Assembly (NCBI GenBank): GCA_963575645.1
Contig: OY754464.1
Coordinates: 83,364,948-83,428,947, forward strand
Origin: Xanthostigma xanthostigma
Taxonomy: Eukaryota; Arthropoda; Insecta; Raphidioptera; Raphidiidae
Direction: 5' to 3'
Length of the DNA: 64,000 bases
Every line of letters starts with the position of its first letter. The stretch's first letter is position 1. The position numbers and the translations under genes were made by a program. This document shows positions 57,993-64,000 of the stretch, one piece after another. Under the pieces are notes generated by a model. The model worked only from the letters and a program-made list of their open reading frames with translations, did not search any database and had not been told where the DNA came from.

Positions 57993-58429
57993 CTGTGTTC
58001 CGCGGAGAAGAGATGTGTGGCGGCGGGGAAGAATGGGGTAAGGTGCGCCAACGATGGCGCTTTATAAGAACGGCTTTGATCCCCCAGTTTTAATCCCTGA
58101 GTTGCTAACGTCCGCCCAGCGGGAAACAACAACACACAGCATTTTCACTAATGGACCTTAATTACGTAACTGCTTCAGGCAGCCCCCTTATATGTATCTG
58201 TGAGGATATAGAGGTAGGTAGCTACCTAGTAGCTATACTAGGTACATTGAGATAGAGGTGTATAGAGGCCATTCCTGTACACGGTAGGTTCTCTTCCCTT
58301 CTTCCAGAGTCAGGATGATCTCTTGCAAAAAGAACGACGTTTGTCTATTTTTGTGTGACTTGCCATCCTTTGCTAAAGAACGTGTCACAATAATTAAAAT
58401 AATGTAAGTTCACCTTATTTTCTACATTT
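57993..58429. other. Stretch with a possible small exon
   Basis: GC-balanced, with a GGTAGGTAGCTACCTAGTAG palindrome at 58214-58235. The candidate exon 58308-58403 is described separately. Confidence 0.35.
58308..58403 (+). CDS. Possible short internal exon, unrecognised
   Basis: A pyrimidine-rich acceptor (CTCTTCCCTTCTTCCAG) precedes 32 open codons reading VRMISCKKNDVCLFLCDLPS and then FAKERVTIIKI, followed by a consensus donor GTAAGT. Codon texture is plausible and the size (96 bp) suits an exon. I do not recognise the peptide, and splice-like signals occur by chance in AT-rich DNA, so this is only a candidate. Confidence 0.2.
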
Positions 58430-58900
58430 TTTTTAAACTTCAACTTAATAGCAATAGGAGAGTGAAGAAATTATTGGAAATTGGGATGAGAGCATAGGAA
58501 TTCGACTATGGCCTAGAATAGGGGTCGGCAACCTTTAAATTTGAGACGGAAGAGCCAAAAATGACAATTTACAAAATTTACCAGTTTTTAAAGAGCCACT
58601 AAACATATTCGTTTCAGTATTATAATATTTGCTTATATTTAGGTATAATATATATATCCGAGGACGACACGTCGTGACGGGGGCGGTGCGGGTGAGACGC
58701 GAGTGGAAATAGCTGAGAGATAGACATGGTGCTCAATCATGGATCGATTGGACGATTTTTAAGGGTTTATATAATAGAATAATTATTTTTTGCGCATGGA
58801 ACTGGAGAGCCGCAACTTTACATCAAAAGAGCCGCATGCGAGCCGCAGGTTGCCGACCCCTGGCCTAGAAAAAGGAACCATCTCATTATGGAGGGTAGGC
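58430..58900 (-). mobile_element. SINE S fragment split by a hAT element (copy 4)
   Basis: 58430-58518 and 58871-58900 together match the 3' half of SINE S in minus orientation (AACTTCAACTTAATAGCAAT, then AGGAACCATCTC). The hAT element at 58519-58862 interrupts it. Confidence 0.7.
58519..58862. mobile_element. hAT-type MITE nested in SINE S, perfect 8-bp duplication
   Basis: TAGGGGTCGGCAACCTTTAA at the left is mirrored by GCAGGTTGCCGACCCCTG at the right. GCCTAGAA flanks both sides (58511-58518 and 58863-58870). The subterminal GAGCCGCAT(G)...GAGCCGC blocks are typical of this hAT class. 344 bp, no coding sequence. Confidence 0.92.
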
Positions 58901-59352
58901 TAGTGTTCCCTGGTGGCAGAAAATAAAAGCTGTATCATTATCGAAAATTATGAAAAATTAAACACAACCAATTTTTTAATAAGTAGTCATGGATATCAAA
59001 GTACCTAAAAAGAAAGAAAAATCCATTAAAAAACAAAATATAAGTAATTTCAAAATAATATCATAAATACTTATTACTTAAATTTTCCGTATCTAATTGA
59101 GCATTCAGAGAATTTTTATTAGATTTTATATATAACATTTCCGAAATACCTCTTTTAAAGTAATTTGTTTCATTATCCAAAATCTTAATACTATACTTTA
59201 TGTTTAGTTACGACATTATGCTTATCAGGGAGTAATATATGATTGCTTTGGTGTTTTTTTATTCGTGTTTGGTCGACAATTTTATTTATTTGAAGAGTTC
59301 TATTCAGACGTTAATCAAAGATTTAAATAGTGAACTTAGTTAATGCCTCAGA
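58901..59352. other. Unassigned stretch with an element E tail
   Basis: 59268-59332 (GGTCGACAATTTTATTTATT, AGACGTTAATCAAAGATTT) is the tail and last arm part of retroelement E, truncated. The rest has no recognised features. Confidence 0.5.
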
Positions 59353-60457
59353 ATAAAAAAAATTGAAAAGAAGTTTGACCCTGCAGGCCATCCCTGTAAC
59401 TTCCCGCCATTTTCGAGTTCAAAACGCTCAAAAATATATAAAATATAGCAAGAAGTTTATTTTTTAGCTCTTCGAGCTCAAAAAAAAAAACACTGTTACG
59501 AAATTTTCGTTCACGATATCTCATGAACAAATGAACCGATTTTGATGCGATTTGCGGCAGTCGACGCAATTTTTTAACCTAAAAAAGTAATTTATTACAG
59601 AAGAATCGATCTCATAGGAATTTTACGAGCAATTTAAAAAAAACACTTTTTTACAAATTTTTCGTTCACGATATCTCGTGAACAAATAAGCCGATTTTGA
59701 TGCGGTTTGCGGCGATCGACGCAGTTTTTTTAACCTAAGAAAGTAAATTATTACAAAAAAATCGGTTTGATAAGAATTTTACGAGTAATTATAAAAAATT
59801 ACTTTTTTCCTAATTTTTCGTTCACGTTATCTCATGAACAAATGAACCAATTTTGATCTGGTTTGCGGCGATCGACGCAGTTTTTTAGCCTAAGAAAGTA
59901 ATTTATTACAAAAAAATCGATCTGATAACAATTTTAAGAGTCATTTTAAAAAAACACTTTTTTACGATTTTTTCGTTCACGGTATCTCGTGAACAAATGA
60001 ACCGATTTTGATGCGGTTTGCGGAAATCGACGCACTTTGTTAAGGAGAAGAGCTGATTAGATTTTGGAATTAATCGGTTTAGTAGTTTAGAAAATATTTT
60101 ACAAAAACAAATTTTTTAAAATTTTTGAAACTTGTTTTTTTAAGATTTCTCAAAATTTTTTGGGCCGAATCGTTTCAAATTTTCAGGAAGTCTAAGTTCA
60201 CCAAGATCACGTCAGATGCCGCAAACCGCGTTTCAATCGGACACTCCGTTCAAAAGATATAAAAGGTTTACATACATACATACACACACACACATACAGC
60301 CCTACGGACATCATCGCCAAAATAGTTTCAATAGCTTCCTAGGACCTCAAAACGTCGAGATCTGGCGAAAACTCGATTTTCGAAAATCGGGGTGAAACCA
60401 ACAACTTCCCGATTTTTGAAAAAAAATTTTTTTTTTTTTTAAGCGGGAAGTTAAAAA
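59353..60457. mobile_element. Element D, copy 2 (inverted, four internal units)
   Basis: Inverted relative to 7655-8903, from CCTGCAGGCCATCCCTGTAA to AAGCGGGAAGTT. It contains four units carrying CATGAACAAATGAACC or CGTGAACAAAT(A/G)A(A/G)CC (at about 59523, 59681, 59834, 59990), one fewer than copy 1. A CACACACA run is near 60283. Confidence 0.85.
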
Positions 60458-60858
60458 GTCTACTATGTTCAGTGAATGTAAAGCCATCGTGATTTTTTTC
60501 ACGATTTCATCACAACATCCCGGTGTACTTATTGCAACAGAGGCTTTAGCTTTGCCGTGACTGTTGCAACTGGCTTATGTTGTTCTTTTCTCTTGACTGT
60601 TTATACTTAGTGCATTTCTTTTCAATTACTGCACTACGAAAGCTAAGCTCCTTGCCACGGTTAATTGTGACGTGACTGCGCGCAGATAAGCGAGCAAATT
60701 TTATGGGAAATTTTAAGTTCTGTTTTAATTTTTGTAAAGTTACGTTGAGAAGCCAGAACGTGAAAATTTTTATTTTGTATGTACATACTGCTGGATACTT
60801 ATTTTATTTCGTTTAAAAATTGTACTTGCTAAAAAAACGCAAATATATAAATTAATTA
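60458..60858. other. Unassigned stretch
   Basis: No gene or repeat partner was recognised. Confidence 0.4.
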
Positions 60859-61192
60859 CAGCGTGAACTCCATTTAACGTCACTCTATATAACGACAAAC
60901 TCCTTAAAACGTCGAAATTACTTAACTGTAGTTGGTTTACCTTGTTGCTCATACAACGAAACACTTTAAATAACGACACGCCCACTCTAAATACGTTGTC
61001 AATAAGCAATAAACAGAACTGGTTTGTTATTTTGTTGCTTTGTTGTCGGCGTCATGCGTACCGAATATTCTGATAAATTCGTTCTTTTGTTTGTTGGGAT
61101 TCTCTTTCATATGTTTAGCTCAGCTGTAATTTGTGATAGTAGGAATGTGTGTTGGTCAGTTGGTCATTTTACATATTATGAATAAATACATA

Positions 61193-61958
61193 TTTTAACA
61201 AAACTGTTTTAGTTCGTGGCGGAAATTATTTATTTACAGTAATAAACGGTTAACAAAAAAAGTACTTCTTTAACTTAACAGTAATAATAACGTTAACAGA
61301 AACAAAATAACGACAGTTCTAAATAATAAAATAGAAGACTAAGTAACAGAAGAATATAAAGTCACTAATTATATACACAAAATATTTACAATACAGGAAC
61401 ACACCAAAGTTTATTAGCACACTTGTCTTTATTACACACGATTATTTACAAAAAGTTATTTATGTTAAACCAGATTTATATAACTGCACTTAATGATTTA
61501 TGTCCTAATTATGTACACAAAATATTTACAACACATCAAATTTATCTAGTACACTTATTCGCACTTGTCTATTAACTATATACACACGACTATTTACAAC
61601 ACAGAAGCTATTTATGTAAAACCAGATTTATATCATTGCACTCAATGGTTTGCACAGCTCATTTATCTCCTATCTTAGCAGTTACTTCGGCCTTGCTGTA
61701 CCGACTGAACAATTTATTTCACAGTTGTCTGCAACCGCAGTACGTTCGCCACTTGCCGTTAACGCGCTGTACTGACTGACTTGCCAACCACTCCGCTCGC
61801 ATTTTATAGCTTCGTCCCCCGCCTGCAGAATGTTCTAGAAGCATCTCAACTTTTCTTTCTCCAGGCGATTTTAAGAAGGTCGGGCTTTTTTACCTGTTTT
61901 TTATTGTTGTTGTTGTCGTGGTCTGGAACATTCTACGGAACACATTATCGTCCCAACA
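61193..61958 (-). mobile_element. LTR of family LTR-1 with an internal 140-bp duplication
   Basis: Minus strand TGTTGGGACGATAATG to AACAGTTTTGTTAAAA, collinear with 49411-50016 but without the terminal TGTTGCG...CCC segment. The block from GT(A/C)CTAATTAT(A/G)TACACAAAAT to the ATTTATATNA(C/T)TGCACT region occurs twice (about 61361-61500 and 61501-61650). No clean target duplication was found. Confidence 0.8.
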
Positions 61959-62000
61959 CTATTATAGTAAAAAAAAAAATTAATGGATTATTTTCTTCTC

Positions 62001-62270
62001 AATTTAGAGTTGTACTTATAGAAATTTGGAAGCATGTTAATTGTAAAAGGTAAACTTTTAAATTTAAAGAAAAACCATTCCAAAATTGTAAAAATTTTTT
62101 ATTATAAGCGCTTTCGACTTAAGTCATCATCAGATAAAATTATTTCTCACACAATGTGAGAGAAATAATTTTATCTGATGATGACTTAGGTCGAAAGCGA
62201 TTAGGTATAATAAAAAATTTTTAGAATTTTGGAATGGTTTTTCTTTAAATTTAAAAGTTTACCTTTTACA
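62001..62270 (-). mobile_element. Hammerhead-class hairpin retroelement F
   Basis: A perfect 14-bp direct repeat ATTATTTTCTTCTC (61987-62000, 62271-62284) flanks a 270-bp insert. On the minus strand it consists of an inverted arm, a centre (CTCACATTGTGTGAG), a second arm, and a one-sided 38-nt tail (62001-62038). Each arm carries CTGATGATGACTTA(A/G)GTCGAAAG, a hammerhead-ribozyme-like core. The long target duplication, inverted partial copies and tail match the known organisation of Penelope-like elements; no RT is encoded. Confidence 0.78.
62097..62141 (-). ncRNA. Candidate type I hammerhead ribozyme (in element F)
   Basis: Minus strand: stem I 5' side UUAU, core CUGAUGA (62127-62133), a 3-4-bp stem II (GAC...GUC, loop UUAA) after one extra U, GAAA (62112-62115), a tiny stem III (A-G-CG-C-U), then U as the H17 cleavage nucleotide and AUAA pairing back to stem I. 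The bulged U before stem II departs from the consensus. The plus-strand arm at 62171-62215 has the same core, but stem III is altered by extra bases exactly at the cleavage point. Confidence 0.55.
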
Positions 62271-62358
62271 ATTATTTTCTTCTCTCCGTTTAACGACAAC
62301 TCTCAATAACGCCACAAAGTGCACGGTTTCTTGAGTGTCGCTTTATGGAGTTTATACT

Positions 62359-62952
62359 CTATGTAGATACGTGTATGGACGGCAATAAAATTTCGTCTTT
62401 TAATTTGGAGCCAAGGTTACGATTCCGTCGGTAGACACGTCGAAGGCGCTGCCTTCTTATTTATTCTTGTAAAATTTATTTCTCTCATATTTGTATCTTT
62501 TTATTTGGTTTGGATTGTAAACCAGCTTTAAGCTGAATTCACGCCTTTTGATAAAACTCTGTTTTTTCATCAATAAAGACATTATTATTATTATATATTG
62601 TCGATGCGGTGCCGACGCGTGTCATGCGGATTGTGTGAATCGAACTTTAGAGAGACGGCTATCAAACTCAATGTGTAATCTTTAATTGCTTATTATTGGA
62701 GTGTTAAATCAAATCAAGAAATGATTTCGGCGTATGCGTTCACCAAAAGGGGATCCGCTTAACCGCACATCTCTGTACGTTTAGCGATCACACAGAGAGA
62801 AAGCTTATTAACGCACAAGGACTCCTTTTGGCAAAGGACTCTAAAATGACAAACGTTCCGCGTCGATGATTCGCAAATCGCGGAATGAGGTGACTGGCAC
62901 AGCCAATCAAATGGCGATGGCTGGATTTTGACGTTCGCACAGTGGTTCGAGT
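62359..62952. other. Unassigned stretch
   Basis: 62412-62445 (GATTCCGTCGGTAGACACGT) resembles 36975. ATTATTATT runs at 62583. 62800-62950 is GC-balanced with no recognised exon. Confidence 0.4.
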
Positions 62953-63253
62953 GTCAAAGTTAGTGCGATGTGTCCACATGACTCTTTGTTGGGAGCTGGC
63001 TTCGTGCGCTCCGCTCACTAAAAAGAGTCGCTCAGAGCGAGTCGTTCAAAGGAGCGACACTAGACGGTACGCACTGCATAAGTGTGCAGACTGCAGAGGT
63101 GTGAACTGTCATGCGTGCTCAGGAGTCGCGTAGCATTGCACAGCACAATACACACTCAGCTCTGAGCTCATTTTAATATGATTCTGATCTTATATTATTC
63201 GCGTTTTCGGAACTATAAAGTATATTAAAAGCTTAACAATAATTATGTTTATT

Positions 63254-63523
63254 CAATAAATAAAATTATCGACCAATTTTTCAGACAATATATTAACAAA
63301 ATATAATTAATACATTAAAAAAATCTTTCACGAATTCCGTTCAAAATAAATAGAAACTAAATAAGTATTAATTATTCTTTTTTATATTTTTAGATCCGTT
63401 CTGAAGAATATCCAAATCGGGATCGAAACGTTAATGTATTAATTATATTTTGTTAATATATTGTCTGAAAAATTGGTCGATAATTTTATTTATTGAAGAG
63501 TTCAGACGTTAATCAAAGATTTG
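63254..63523 (+). mobile_element. Hammerhead-class hairpin retroelement E, copy 2
   Basis: A perfect 13-bp direct repeat AATTATGTTTATT (63241-63253, 63524-63536) flanks 270 bp. The left arm CAATAAATAAAATTATCGAC...AATACATT is the inverse of the right arm AATGTATT...GTCGATAATTTTATTTATTG. A unique middle carries a hammerhead-like core (63401-63432). A 28-nt one-sided tail ends GATTTG. Inserted in a hAT element, so it is younger than that element. Confidence 0.8.
63393..63440 (+). ncRNA. Candidate type I hammerhead ribozyme (in element E copy 2)
   Basis: Stem I CGUU (63397-63400) pairs with AAUG (63433-63436). Core CUGAAGA (63401-63407) fits CUGANGA. Stem II is AUCC/GGAU, closed imperfectly near the core. 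GAAA is at 63425-63428, followed by a minimal stem III (A-CG-U) and U as H17. The predicted cut lies after 63432. Stem II next to the core is degenerate, so activity is uncertain. Confidence 0.5.
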
Positions 63524-63865
63524 AATTATGTTTATTGTTACAATATTATATCGTTGTCTACGACGTCAATGTGAATGGTTTAAGTCACTGAAAGCTTGGT
63601 ACTATTACACTTACAGTGTGTCATGCAACATTAAATGACTCAGCAAAGATAACTGCGTACGTGGAAAGTTCACTATAGTGCCTCTGTGGCCTGTGCTGTG
63701 TGGGCCCTGTAAATGTGCGAATGCAACAGTACAGAAAAGCTCAGCACAGAACGATGGTGCTCGGAGTGAGTCATTCACAAAAAAAAGAGCGACTCGCTCC
63801 GCTCCGAGAAGGGAGTCGTTCATTATGAACGACTCGCTCAGGAGCGACACATCACTAGTCAAAAT

Positions 63866-63951
63866 ACCCGTATAGTGGTGAGAGCACTAGACTCGCATTC
63901 GGGTGATGCCGGGTTCGAATCCCGGCGGGGCACGTTGTGGCTGGGACTTTT
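63866..63951 (+). mobile_element. SINE S, copy 3 (5' part)
   Basis: GTATAGTGGTGAGAGCACTA and GCCGGGTTCGAATCCCGGCG (A and B boxes), then GGGACTTTTTCCTGCTGC. The similarity stops there. It lies right after hAT copy 4. Confidence 0.75.
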
Positions 63952-64000
63952 TCCTGCTGCTTATTAAATCTCACATTTTGCGACTATTAAGGTTGTCTTT
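63952..64000. other. Window end
   Basis: Too short to assign. Confidence 0.3.

Larger units (their letters stand above)
60859..62358. mobile_element. Possible pogo-like element containing an LTR and a hairpin retroelement
   Basis: CAGCGTGAACTCCATTTAACG after TA at the left resembles, inverted, CGCTTTATGGAGTTTATACTC before TA at the right. AACGAC-type blocks lie inside both ends. If they are one element, it was later hit by the LTR at 61193 and the hairpin retroelement at 62001. The end match is imperfect. Confidence 0.35.
62961..63857 (+). mobile_element. hAT-like element H, copy 4, interrupted by a hairpin retroelement
   Basis: TAGTGCGATGTGTCCACATG to GACACATCACTA. Flanks GTCAAAGT (62953-62960) and GTCAAAAT (63858-63865) are an 8-bp duplication with one mismatch. 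The interior is split at 63254-63523. Copy 2 shows the uninterrupted sequence at the same point (AATAATGTTTATTGTTAC). Confidence 0.87.

Overview
The window looks like one stretch of an insect nuclear genome, most likely a moth or butterfly. It is AT-rich, has essentially no intact protein gene, and is packed with nested non-autonomous mobile elements. The Lepidoptera call rests on the repeats: Helitron families with TC...CTAG/CTAA ends and the tRNA-Lys-like insert, and the repeats built on the ACCGACTTCAAAA and GAAGTAAAACTTC motifs. I recall these from lepidopteran genomes and could not search to confirm it.

The only host exon I can name is at 2266-2398 on the + strand: a 133-bp internal exon of membralin (TMEM259), with a good acceptor (TTGCAG) and donor (GTCAGT). 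No other membralin exon is visible. If the gene is intact, the rest of the window is probably a single intron of more than 61 kb (or intron plus downstream sequence). Other coding traces are relics. They are two non-LTR retrotransposon reverse-transcriptase fragments (25618-26600 and 27620-28060, minus strand), a SWIM zinc-finger-like pseudogene (41955-42210), and transposase relics inside three TA-flanked elements.

The repeats form clear families, lettered here for cross-reference. Helitron A has 5 copies and Helitron B has 7 full or partial copies, several carrying a tRNA-Lys-like sequence; Helitron Q has 2. hAT-type elements with 8-bp target duplications lie at 38914-39702, 58519-58862 and 62961-63857, and the last belongs to a 4-copy family (H). 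TA-flanked Tc1/mariner-like elements are at 2959-3535, 4774-5413, 30124-30443, 36539-36935, 39864-40377 and 40875-41441. A TTAA-bounded pair of ends lies at 21543 and 24810. There are three LTRs of one family, including a solo LTR with a 4-bp duplication at 49411-50016. Two tRNA-derived SINE families (S and T) and many long hairpin repeats complete the set.

The most interesting signal is a group of three short elements (25879-26047, 62001-62270, 63254-63523). Each has perfect or near-perfect 13-14-bp target duplications, inverted arms and a 28-38-nt one-sided tail. Two of them contain what reads as a type I hammerhead ribozyme with a minimal stem III. In one, the inverted arm stops within 2 nt of the predicted self-cleavage site. 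They look like non-autonomous Penelope-like or retrozyme-like retroelements. They sit inside a LINE, a hAT element and a pogo-like element, so they are among the younger insertions here.
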